Positions 45,190 to 55,424 of a DNA stretch of 64,000 nucleotides are shown in pieces. The position numbers were made by a program, and so were the translations under genes. The stretch's first letter is position 1. Each line of letters starts with the position of its first letter. The stretch is from Neurospora intermedia (lineage: Eukaryota > Ascomycota > Sordariomycetes > Sordariales > Sordariaceae), in NCBI GenBank assembly GCA_037102815.1, contig BTPP01000011.1, forward strand, positions 682,001 to 746,000, in the 5' to 3' direction. The notes below the pieces were generated by a model. It was not told the DNA's origin and searched no databases. It worked only from the letters and a program-made list of their open reading frames with translations.

Positions 45190-45304
45190 AGTCCGACTGT
45201 CTTATAGGACTGAGTCGTGGGTTACGGCTACACTGCTTAAACTTTGTGTGAACACTTTGTTTTTGCATTGCACGTGCTGCAGCAAACAACAACCTCTGTC
45301 CACG

Positions 45305-47437
45305 ATGTTCTCCTTCTCTAGGAGCGCAGCTTGGAGCTGCCTCTTGGTGGCCCTGCACTTCACCCTCGCCTTGGCCGCCAAGTCGCTCACCAACACCATC
45401 CTCATCCTCGCCCGCGACACCTACTCGGGTACTTCCGCTGCCGAAGGTCTGCAGGGCTATGGCATCCCTTACCAGATCGTGCTGGTGCCCCAGGCCGGCA
45501 TCACCCTCCCCGCTCTGACCACCGGCACCGACCAGGGCAACTACGGCGGCATCATCGTCGTCAGCGAGCTCTCGTACCAGTACAGCGACGGCTGGCGCTC
45601 CGCCATCACCGCCGCGCAATGGGAGACCATCTACACCTACCAGACCAACTTTGGTGTCCGCCTGGTCCGCCTCGACGTCTTCCCCAGCACGGACTTGGGC
45701 GTCGACCTGGCTGTTGCCGGCGCCGGCTGCTGCAACACGGGCGTCGAGCAGCTCATCTCCTTCTCGGACGTCTCCGACTTCCCCACCGCCAACGTCAAGA
45801 CCGGCGCCGGCGTGAGCACCCAGGGTCTCTGGCACTACCCGGCCAAGATCGTCAACTCGACCATCGCCAAGCCCATTGCCACGTTTGCTCCTTCTTCCGA
45901 CGGCACCTTTTCCACCGCCAGCGTCGCGGCCATCATCAACACCTTTGGCACTCGCCAGCAGATGGTCTGGTTCACCTCGTGGGCCACCGACTGGGCCTTG
46001 GCCTCCAACTACCTCCAGCACGGCTTCATCCACTGGATGACCCGCGGTCTCTTCGTCGGCAAGCGCAAGATCCACCTGTCCACCCAGGTCGACGACATGG
46101 GCCTCGAGACCGAGATCTACCACCCGGCCGGGAAGAACTTCCGCATCCGCATCTCGGACCTCGAGACCCACGCCACCTGGCAAAGCAACATCAACACCCG
46201 TCTGCCCGCCGGCTCGCACTACTTCATCGAGATGGGCCACAACGGCAACGGCGACTTCATCGAGGGCCTCCCCAAAGCCACCAGCGAGAACATGTGCAAC
46301 CCCTCCGAGGCCGTTGACTACGAGTCTCCCCCCGACACGCCTCTGGACTTTAAGAAGCCGCTCGGCACCGGTCTCACCCTCTGGAAATCCACTTTCGTGA
46401 ACTACACCTGGTCTTTGCAGTGCGCTCTGCTAGACGACATCACCACGTGGTTCTTCAACCACATCAACACCTTCGCCTCTGTCTCGCACACCTTCACGCA
46501 CGAGGAGCTCAACAACGCCACCTACAGCGACGCCAACAAGGAAATCTACTTCAACCAAGCCTGGCTCAACCAGATCGGCTTCGGCGCCTCCTCCATGTTT
46601 TCCCCGCTGGGCCTGATCCCGCCCGCCATCACGGGCTTGCTCAACGGCGACGCCATCAAGGCCTTCCTTGATAACGGCATCCGCTACGTCGTCGGCGACA
46701 ACACGCGGCCCATTCTGCGGAACCCCGAGAACTCGTTCTGGCCTGCCATCACCAACGTCGCGACCAACGGGTACGATGGTCTCGTCATCATCCCGCGCTG
46801 GGCCACGACGATTTACTATAACTGCGATACGCAGGAATGTACGCTGCAGGAGTGGATCGATACCTCGGCGGGCGCGGCGCCGTTTAGTAATTTGCTGGAC
46901 GATGCGCGTCGCGTGAATGTTCGGTACTTGTTGGGTCTTCATCCTGATCCGTACATGTTCCACCAGGCCAACTTGCGCAGCGGCGATGTTGATCAGATCA
47001 CTGTGGGTTCCGTCAGCGGTAAGCTCTCGCTGCTTCAGATCTGGGTGGAGACTATCACGCAGGAGATGGTCCGTTTGACCAACTGGCCTATTACTTCGCT
47101 GAAGCATGATGATATCGGTCGTTTGTTTGTTGATCGTATGACGCTTGAGTAAGTTTCCGTCACCGTTTATAATGATACTGGGCATGTGTACTGACTTGTA
47201 AACAGCAAATGCAACCCCAACATGCAATACAACTACTCCGCCGACGGCACCAAGATCATCAGCGTGACTGTTACTGCCACCAACAACCAGTGCTCTGTCC
47301 CTATCCCCGTCACGGTGCCCGCTTCCGCGTCTGGATCGGCTACTGTTGATGCTCTGGGCAGCGAGCCCAAGATTTACTGGACTACGCTGTCCGGTTCGCC
47401 TGTCACTTTGACGCTTTCGTCGCAAATCAGCATTTAG
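45305..47437 (+). CDS. agd3: Agd3: secreted GAG N-acetylgalactosamine deacetylase (CE18 type)
   Basis: Two exons, 45305-47148 and 47206-47437, give 691 residues. The 57-nt intron has donor GTAAGT, branch CTGAC and acceptor AACAG. The start is set by a signal peptide (MFSFSRSAAWSCLLVALHFT, cleavage near residue 25); the open frame upstream to 45110 is poly-C translation. An N-terminal beta-rich/Rossmann-like region is followed by the deacetylase fold with HLSTQVDDM (about 257-265, metal-binding Asp) and SHTFTH (about 393-398, metal-binding His pair), and a C-terminal beta domain (exon 2). Aspergillus Agd3 partly deacetylates GalNAc in galactosaminogalactan, making it cationic and adhesive. From memory the Neurospora orthologue is known as a non-anchored wall protein (ncw-1); I could not verify this. 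Confidence 0.94.
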
Positions 47438-47700
47438 GAATGGAGTTAAATGGCGGGGGATTTCTCGGGATACCTAGTGTCTTTTTTTTGTGCGTATGAG
47501 TAATAGTTTCAAATGAACTTGATGAAAGACTTCAGATGCGCCTTTGTGATGTGAAGTATCTGCTACCAGTTTTTTTTTCAGTTCATGTGTAGAACAGATG
47601 GGGATTTTTTGGCAAGTCCACAAGATTCAGCTCTCAACTGGTCTTTACATACCTGCCTTACCTCTTGCCACCTAAAAGACCACATCACCATCATCTGTCA

Positions 47701-48931
47701 TCATTCGTCAGGCCACTGATCCCTCACCTCCCCACCTTCCACCAATCGTCCCATATTCAACCTCACACTCCACCTCACATACGGCGTCATCTCCTTCTCC
47801 TTATCCACAAACCCTCCGCCCGGCGCCGTAATATCCGACGCCGCCCCCTTCCCAAAGTGGTGACTAAACAACGGCGGCTGCACCGTGACACAAATTGGCG
47901 TCGTGTCTGTCCCCTTCTCGACGAACAAACCATCACACCACTCCCCCAAGACCAAATCCCACCCCTTTGCCAACGCCTCCTTAACTCCAAACCGCCACAA
48001 CAGCTTCCTCGCTCCTTGCTGGCTGACGGCGTATGCTTGCGTGCAGATGGTCCCGCTAGAAGGGTGCACAATACGCGTGTGAGGCGGGTAGAGCTCGGCG
48101 AGTTGGTCTTGGAGGGCAAAAGGATGCGCTCTAAGATGTTTCGGATTGGGGACCGTAGGGTCGTTGAGAATAGTTACGCGAAGCAGGGAGGTATTGGTTG
48201 GAGGGGTGTTGGGGGTGGGAAAGTTGGTGCCGCAGTGGCCTAGCCAGAGGACGTCCCAGTTGTTGCCGTAGGGTGACGAGAGGGATTGGCTGGGTGGGGA
48301 GGGGATGGAGGTGATGGGGAGGTTTACGATCTCATCTGGGTCTGTCACTGTGGCGGCTTGATAGGTGTTCAGGGTAAAGGGCTGAGCTGCTCGAGCAAAG
48401 ACTTGCAGTTGGGACTTGAGACGAATATCCCAGTCTGCGTCGTCTTCGAGGATCAGGGCGCTGGTGAGGTTTTGGTCAATGATGGTGTTGAGAACGTTCA
48501 TGTGCGCTCGCCATGAGCCCTTGTTGCCGCGCAAGATGGACTTTTCCCAGTCTTCACCTGGTATGACTTTGTCTGGAACATCGGTCCCGGGGACGCCCTT
48601 GGCCCATGTGATTTGGAGGTTGGTAAGGGCAGCGGCGAGGGTCATGGCATCGCGACGGTCGGTTCGCTCGGGGAGGTTGATAACGAAGATCTTTTGGAAC
48701 TGGGAATCATTCAGCGTCAGTGTTAGAATCTAAGTGAGGATCAAGACTGGAGATAAGACGTGTACATACTCCCAGAGTGGTGTTCATGACATCTGATGAA
48801 ACTTTGCTGGAAAGTTGACTGCCAACATGTCGAATTGCTGGGGCACCATGCAACCCGAGGGATTTAATGATTAGAATGACTGTAATAATACCAAAGAAGG
48901 CAATACCCGCGGCGCGATGGCTGACAATCAT
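47701..48931 (-). CDS. Type II membrane glycosyltransferase family 25 (LOB/procollagen galactosyltransferase-like)
   Basis: Two exons, 48931-48770 and 48699-47701, give 386 residues. The 70-nt intron has donor GTATGT and acceptor TCCCAG in phase 0. The N-terminus is a signal anchor (about residues 8-24, AGIAFFGIITVILIIKSLGL), giving Golgi-type topology. The GT25 domain opens with IFVINLPERTDRRDAM and has GSWRAHMNVLNTII, SALILEDDADW (acidic metal-binding site), TICTQAYAVSQQGARKLL and LVLGEWCDGLF. Family members transfer galactose or related sugars to proteins or oligosaccharides; the acceptor is unknown here. It converges with agd3 (263 bp between stop codons), so it may be a further cluster member or an unrelated neighbour. 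Confidence 0.9.
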
Positions 48932-50091
48932 GTTGATTCCATTCTCACGGGCGGTTGAAGATGCATTGGTTTTGTTCTGGTTTCCCAGCTTGCCATTACC
49001 TTATGGGATCAAACTGGACTCAGGACAACTGCCCCTGTGGACGGGTGAGGACCGGATAAATGCCATCCCACCTCTTGCAATCTCGTGGCGAATGGAAGGA
49101 GCTCTCGTCTTGGTCTCAGGAATCACGGTGCTCGATGTCATGTCGCAGTGCTCCTTCCATATCATGTAGATTTCCCAGACAGTCGTTCCTGCTCAATTAC
49201 ATGCAGTTGGAAACTCCCACTTGTGATTCCGCAGTGCTATTGGCTAAGACGGACCGGCTCGGGCTGACACAAGGCAGACTGACAGCTGAGGCAATGCAAG
49301 TATGAAACTGACACTTGATCACTACAGTCCAATGCTGGTTTGATTGTTAACTTGGTACACCAGGCACTCCTGCTGTACAATAAACATGGGTGTACTAGAC
49401 AAAATCTATTTCGAATAGTCACAAAGGTTATATATATAAATTAAAATGTATTAGTTGGATTTAATGGGGCATTTTGAATGTTCGAGATGGTGTACACAAA
49501 GTAAAATTATACATTAGTTAGCTATGAAAACGCATAGGAAAGTCAATACGAGGTCTCGAGCTAACAAACAAACCAGTACTGGACTGTAGGTAGTACATAC
49601 CTAGCGGGACAGGAAATATGTATGTATCGCGGACATTGAGGGGCATTGGAGGGCTGATGAACTAAAGACCGCGACCTGCATCATGATCTTTGGAACTTTC
49701 GTGGTTCGCCTCGAGTCAACCTTGCATCCAAACACAAATTGTCGACTGTTTTGACTCTATTCAATGCCCAAATCCAATAAAGGGTCTTCGAACGATGTCG
49801 AAACAACACCCAATCCTCCCCCTTCTCATCGGCGAATTGGACGAAGGGTGATTCTGTCTGCCCCTCAGGCGATGTTGCATTTTATCTTCAGACTCGACCA
49901 AGCCACGATCGCGTCGGACCCTCACATTGGACGCCTGTCTATGAAGAGGTCCAGCGCCAATGGCTCGCGTCAACACAGCCCCAAACCCCTCCTTGTCGCC
50001 AACTCAATTCTTGCCAAACCCCAAATCTTATACCTTCAGTTCAAACCCAAACCATTCTATCTTGCAATGTCCCTGAGCATTGGTGCACACC
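48932..50091. other. Intergenic region containing MITE copy 2
   Basis: 1.16 kb between the divergent starts of the GT25 and STAND/ankyrin genes. Apart from the MITE at 49325-49586 no feature is recognised. Short open frames near 48867-49305 have no domain. Confidence 0.5.
49325..49586 (+). mobile_element. Mariner/Tc1-like MITE, copy 2 (262 bp)
   Basis: Terminal inverted repeats start CAGTCCAATGCTGGTTTGAT (left) and CAGTCCAGTACTGGTTTGTT (reverse complement of right), flanked by TA on both sides. The interior is AT-rich with no open frame. It is the inverted-orientation homologue of 12313-12577 over the whole length. No transposase source is seen in the window. Confidence 0.82.
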
Positions 50092-53000
50092 ATGGCAGAC
50101 CCTCTATCTATCGCCGGCCTGGTCACAGGCGTGGTCTCCCTCGGCATACAGATTCACAACGATCTAAAGATCTTCCTCGACATCGTCAAGAATCGAGATG
50201 AAGACATCGCCAAACTTACACGACAGGCTGCGACCATGGCTCAGGCTTTGGACGCCATTGACCGGTCTCTGCAGAACAGCAAACAGGCAAACCCTGGAGT
50301 CGTCGATAGTACCGCTATCATACCACTTCTCGATGCATCGCGCCAGGAATTGTTGCTTCTACAGCAGGAAGTCGCGTCCCTCACAAAGACATCAAAAGGC
50401 CAGAAGCTGAAGGGCTCAGGTGTGGTAGACTTCGCCAAGGCCACATCGCAAAAGCTCAAGTATCCAGGACAGCGCGCCAAGATCGAGAAACTGGAGGAGG
50501 GTTTGGACAAAGCAAACAAAACTCTTCAACTCGCCCTCGGTGCCTTTGGACTGTAAGTTGTCTCATACTCTGAACCCCGTGAGTTGTCATCAAGTGTGCT
50601 CTGTGTCAACAGACAGGTGCTCTGTGTCAACAGACAGAATCTTGCGAGATGCGAGAGCCTGGTATACTTGCTGATCATTGGCATTCTATTAACCTTCAGA
50701 TCCGAACTAAGTTCCATCAAGTCGAACACCGAAGCGATGGTTCATGGCCTCAGCCACGTCCAGAAAACACTTCCTGTCGTTGAAGCTTGTGTATCGGAGC
50801 TATCAGAAAAGCTGATGGCAACGAGTCAAACGGCCACGCAGAGCATCCAGAACATCGGAGCAATCATCAACCTTGCTATATCCTCCCGTCAATCCGATCT
50901 TGAACAGTTTGGGCAAGCACAATCCAATGAGTTCAGCCAAATCAAGCAGCTGATCCAAGACCTTGCGCTGAGGATGGATGCCAATGCTTCCACAGGTTCA
51001 AAGGTAGCTACAACGCACTTCTTCCCCACCGGAACGCTGTTACTTACAGAGTTCTTATGCAGGACATTGAAGTCAACAGGAACCTCGCTTGTCTCGTGTC
51101 AAAGCCAAGCGCACTCAAAGTACTTTGCGATGAGTATTCTAATCAACAGCCCCAATCGGAGTGTCCATCAGACGCAAACGCCTGGTCTGCCTGTACTTGT
51201 CAACGTCGCCAAATTGTCACTCGGCGATCTGTTGATTGTGGTCCTTTTCGACTATCCGCGGAATCCAAGGCAGAACTCGCTCACCATGAAAGCTGCCAAT
51301 GGGCCCAATTCGATACGTCTAAACGGTCCAAAGCCATAAGTCTTGCCTATCGTGGGTTTACTCGCCTACTCCGACATGCTGTGGTTCTCAACTTCCGTTT
51401 GAATCATGGCGCTGGAGGATTCAGCTTTGGCCCAGGAGTTGTCCATTATCCTGTCGTGGATGAACGTGTTTACCCACCATTTAGGCTTGTGCACTATGTT
51501 GAGCAAGCCATGCAGACTTTGACAGGACCTTTTTACTTCGAGCCACTCTGGACAAGACCAAGACGTATCTCTCAAGGCGAGCCACTCTGGACAAGACAAA
51601 GACGTATCTCTCAAGGCAAGATTACACCTTTGTCCTTGAAGCACAGTGTATTGAAAGCCTTCAGCATGCATATATCGCGCGCTTGTTGCAACAGAACCAT
51701 CGTTCCCCGAGCGGTCAACACCCGTGGTCAGACATTACTACACTGCATTTCCAGTATCATCAAGGTAAAGTCACCAGCGGCTAATCTTTCCACCTTTTCG
51801 TACAGCATCAGCTCTAACTGTGCCAGGATAACGCATTCGGCGGTCTCTTCTTCAAATTTCGAGGCCTGTGGACGCCATCAATGGTAGCATCAGTACATGA
51901 GGTTCTTTCAACATTGATCATGTGCAATGTCCCATTGACAGTTCGCGATGATCTTGGGAGGTATAACTCGAGCTCACTTCGAATTCCGCTGAATGCTATA
52001 TGCTAATCATGATAAAACAGCCTTGCACACTTGACGATAGCCAACTGTATACGAACCACAGATGAGAACTTGCTAGCTTCCATGACCGGCATCCTCCGGC
52101 TTTTCACCCCGGAAGACATGGATATCGACCCCTCAGAGGCTAAAGATCGGTCAACTGTTTTCAGACCTCGACTCGATTTTTTGAAACCCCTCTCCGAGCC
52201 TTGGATCTTTAGCAAAGGTAGCGTCATTGGTATTTCTCCCTGCCGTCTGTACCAAGCTGACTTTCTATATTTAGCATTCGGTTCCAATGAATTGGGTACC
52301 GCGGTCCTTCAACAGAACATTTCAGCTGTCAGGTCTCTTCTATCCCGCAGTCCCTCTTTGGCATTCGAACGGGACCTGAACGGCATGACCCCAATCCACT
52401 ACGCTGTGCTTTGGAAGGATGGCCTGTCCCTTCTACTGAAGCAAGTCCCAGTCGAGAGCTTCATGGAGGACTTGGCCTGGAACATCTTTGAGTACGCCTT
52501 ACATATGGACGGAAGTAATCATGACCTGTGCTCGGTCATGTTATTCCTCGATCATTCGTGGTACTTCGCTCCTTGTTCAGGCCGGGGCCGAAATAAAGGT
52601 ACCATTGGCTTGATAATGGAACGATCTTCAGTGGCTACCCAGAAGAAGTTCTTTCTACATCTAAAGCAAGCTCGGCTGGAACTTGTACCTTCTTCCCTTC
52701 AGAATGAGACAGCCCATAGCATCATTGACCACCTGCAGGAAATAGCGGCGACACTTCCTCCTGCCACGAGACGCGCAAGACTCCAAGCCGCAGTTGATTC
52801 CTTCAACATCTACCGATACATAAAGAATGTAGAGACGGCAGATTTTGCCTGGCAGTCGGGGTGTCATGAAGTGAACTACCACGCAAGTACTGACTTTCCA
52901 CCCCTTGCACACAGCGGTCACAGCGAAGACTACGTCCTCTGGCTGTTGGATCATGACGCGGACCCGTTCCAACCGCTCTACGACACGCAAAATCAAAAAG

Positions 53001-53944
53001 CCTCGATACTGGTGGCTCACCAAGCTATCCATTGCATTCATCACCCATTCCCGGACTGGGAGGCAGAAAAGTGGGAGCCCAGTGGGCTGGAACTAGCCGC
53101 GCAAGAGGTGGCTCGTCGGTTATGCAGTAAACCAGCCACGGACAGTTGTCTATGTGCATGCTCTCTAGATGGCTGCACGCCATTCCTCATCTTGTTGAGG
53201 AACTTGATTCGTGAAATTCTTCCCAACTTGAATTCCACATCACCTCGGCCCAAGGACTATGCGAATATGTTTAGGGATGTTCGAACAATGCTATACCAAG
53301 ATGACGGCTTTGTATGTCAGTACGAGGGGCAGTTTCACGAGGCTTTACGCCTTTTCACATTTATCACTCTCGGTATCCGACACACGTGTTGCAAGAAGGA
53401 CGGCTACCATAACGATGATGATGCTAAGGAAATCCGCGAGGAGGACAGCGAGCTTGTGGGTATCCTCGAAACTTTGATGGAGCAATGGGACGATGTACGC
53501 TTCGAATCTACCAAGGATTTCTGGCGTTTCCTCCAGGGCGATTGGGTCATCCGTTTAGACGAGGTCTTCGAAGGTATGCGCCAGATGGTCCAGTCAGAGG
53601 AACACAAGGCTCAACTCAAAAGTCTCGGGGTTCAGCTTCATGCTCCCGTCGCGAAAGACGAAGCTACAGAGCCACAGGTACGGACGAAAGGGTTCCTCTG
53701 GCTTGAAGAGAGTTTTTGGTTGGATCTTCTGGATACGGTTGCAAAGGGAGGTGATACTCGCTATTTTGACCGCGTCCTTGAAGATGCCAAGCTGCTTGAA
53801 AGGGGGTTTGAGCTCCCAGGGAGATATTTTTACGAAGAGGAGGAATGGGAGCAGGAATGGAAGCAGGAATGGAAGCAGGAACGGGAGGGGGAATGGGAGG
53901 GAAAATGGGAGCAGGAATCAGAGGAGGAATGGGAGTGGGAATAG
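50092..53944 (+). CDS. STAND-type N-terminal domain plus ankyrin-repeat protein
   Basis: Five exons, 50092-50552, 50700-51003, 51063-51764, 51827-51960 and 52021-53944, give 1174 residues with continuous frame and GT/AG junctions. The N-terminus (MADPLSIAGLVTGVVSLGIQ) is the fungal domain found at the start of many STAND/NLR-like proteins linked to non-self recognition. Helical, coiled-coil-prone segments follow (about 60-255). The centre has a conserved-looking region (GPFRLSAESKAEL...), and ankyrin-like repeats start at TRGQTLLHCISS and DLNGMTPIHYAVLWKDGLS. No Walker A/B NACHT or NB-ARC motif is visible, so it is a STAND-like truncated architecture, perhaps an adaptor. Exon 3 holds an in-frame 39-nt tandem duplication. 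The C-terminus is a low-complexity Trp/Glu tail. Function unknown; incompatibility or immunity is a family-based guess. Confidence 0.82.
50596..50637 (+). repeat. 21-bp perfect tandem duplication inside an intron
   Basis: GTGCTCTGTGTCAACAGACAG occurs twice head to tail in the first intron of the STAND/ankyrin gene. Each copy ends in CAG and could act as a decoy acceptor. Confidence 0.9.
51539..51616 (+). repeat. 39-bp in-frame tandem duplication in the STAND/ankyrin gene
   Basis: Two units of 39 bp differ by one base and encode EPLWTRPRRISQG and EPLWTRQRRISQG, adding 13 residues without changing the frame. The near-identity indicates a recent event. Confidence 0.92.
53835..53943 (+). repeat. 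Purine-only minisatellite encoding a Trp/Glu tail
   Basis: GGAATGGGAGCA/GGAATGGAAGCA-type units at the 3' end of the STAND/ankyrin gene give repeated EWEQ, EWKQ and EWEG peptides up to the stop codon. The unit is likely to vary in copy number. Confidence 0.8.
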
Positions 53945-54885
53945 AAAGGGTCACGGTCTTGTAGATTAGTGCTCGATGGAAACGATAGGAATGGTCATGT
54001 GTGGATGATCCGGTATCATGAGAGCATGAAGTACTCCAAGATATAACAACGAAACATCGAGACAGAAAAGCGTTGCTTTTGAGTTTTTTGCGTCCGCGCG
54101 CTCGTGTACAGATTGTCGTGAAAGCACCGGACAATGGTAGTTCTAACATCGGTGTTCTCGTCATTCATCATCAGTGGATGGACGTGGGCAATTGGTGCCA
54201 ATTGAAGGGGAATCGCTTGATGATATTGCCGTGGCATCTGTATGAGAAAGAACCTTAAAGGGGCGATTGACTCACCGAGGATGATAGCCTATTCGAGTGG
54301 TAGTCTTGGAATGAGAGCTGAGAATTCGAGCTCTCCTCCTCCATCACCTCCGGGTCTCCGCTTATCTTATCTTTATCGCTGTCTTATGTCCCCTGCCATC
54401 AAGGTACCCAACCGATAAGAGCTTCACTCCGCACAGACCATGTCGTAAGCCTTCCCCTGTTTCCACGCTGAACTGATGCTGGGGATGACGTAACAAACCG
54501 CAAGGAAGCTGGAAGGCTGCGTCGTAAGCAACCAGCAACAGCGCCCACACAGCCACAATCCAGCTTCCCAACCACCTCCGATCTGCTCAGCTTTGTGTCT
54601 TCTTTTTCTCCGAGTTTCGTAAACATCGATCCTGTTCCTTCCTCGAGTTTCGTATTTTGTCCTAGCAAATAAAACCCCCGAAGCTTCTTTTTCCGCCAAG
54701 TCCTTTCTTCGCTGCTTTTGCTGCATTTTTGGACGTCGAACTTGCAACTTACAAGTGTCAATATCGCATCGCATCGCATCACTCTCTACGTCGCGCACAG
54801 GGACATTACTTACTATACACACATACGAATACCAATACCGACGACGCACCGGAAAGAAGACAAAAGGACAAACAAACAAATAAAC
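53945..54885. other. Intergenic region, no gene recognised
   Basis: 0.94 kb between the STAND/ankyrin stop and the cysteine-module gene. A GCATC-type pentamer is repeated three times near 54767-54780, in the probable leader of the next gene. The minus-strand open frames here have no domain. Confidence 0.4.
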
Positions 54886-55390
54886 ATGACTTACACACAA
54901 CAACAACCCCCCGCCAACAACAACACCATGACCGTCGTCGAGGAGCCCGAGCCCGCGCATGTCTCGGTCAGCACGAAACCAGGCGATATCGAGATGGCGC
55001 AGCCTGGTGTTGCGCAGCCTATGGGTATGCCGTCCACTTCCCTATTCCCTCTGATCCCTTCCCTTTACTCTCTCTCACTGCTCGTCGCGATCCCAGTCAT
55101 ACTCCCCATCCCCATTCCCTCGTTTCTGTTTCTTCTTCTGCCGTCACACTGCCCGTCACATCCCATCCCATCCCACCCCATCCCACCTGTTTCTTTCCTC
55201 GCCCACAAGTCCTTGACGAGAGAAATTGGACTACATGCTAACTAACAACGATAAAATAGACCCCATGCGCCCCCACGACGACTCAAACATTGGCCTCCGC
55301 GGCGGTGATCGCGGCGGGATGTGTCCTGGTCGTTTCTGCTTCTGCATTCCGTGCCCGATACCGTGCGATTGCTGCTTTATTCCTCTTTAA
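54886..55390 (+). CDS. Small C-terminal cysteine-module protein, possibly membrane-attached
   Basis: Two exons, 54886-55024 and 55260-55390, give 89 residues. The 235-nt intron has donor GTATGC, branch CTAAC and acceptor AAATAG. The first half is Gln/Asn/Pro/Glu-rich and hydrophilic. The C-terminus has a Gly-rich lead (LRGGDRGG) followed by seven cysteines in 18 residues (CPGRFCFCIPCPIPCDCC) and a short hydrophobic end. From memory similar tails occur in many small ascomycete proteins of unknown function and resemble plant/fungal cysteine-rich transmembrane modules, where the cysteines may be palmitoylated or form stress-related dimers. No signal peptide. Function unknown. Confidence 0.75.
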
Positions 55391-55424
55391 GCTTCGTTTT
55401 TATTCCTCTTTAAGCTTCGTTCCT
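55379..55424 (+). repeat. 23-bp tandem duplication spanning a stop codon
   Basis: ATTCCTCTTTAAGCTTCGTT occurs twice, starting at 55379 and 55402. The first copy contains the TAA that ends the cysteine-module gene, so the second copy lies in its 3' UTR. Confidence 0.85.

Larger units (their letters stand above)
41154..45304. promoter_or_regulatory. Divergent intergenic region between ega3 and agd3, repeat-rich
   Basis: 4.15 kb separates two divergent pathway genes and should contain both promoters and the long agd3 leader. It carries a (GAC)n tract (41458-41490), a 30-bp poly-C, a pair of inverted repeats, a 10-bp minisatellite, (CT)n at 44041-44053 and (AC)n at 44931-44947. No coding frame is supported; the 181-codon frame at 43529-44074 (minus) is low-complexity. 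Confidence 0.5.

Noticed and set aside
45125-46240. 371-codon minus-strand frame, and 46430-47425, opposite agd3
   Set aside because: Antisense shadows of agd3; one ends in poly-Gly from the poly-C tract.
47438-47700. Operon-like coupling of agd3 and the GT25 gene
   Set aside because: The genes are convergent on opposite strands, so they cannot share a transcript. Only physical proximity remains.
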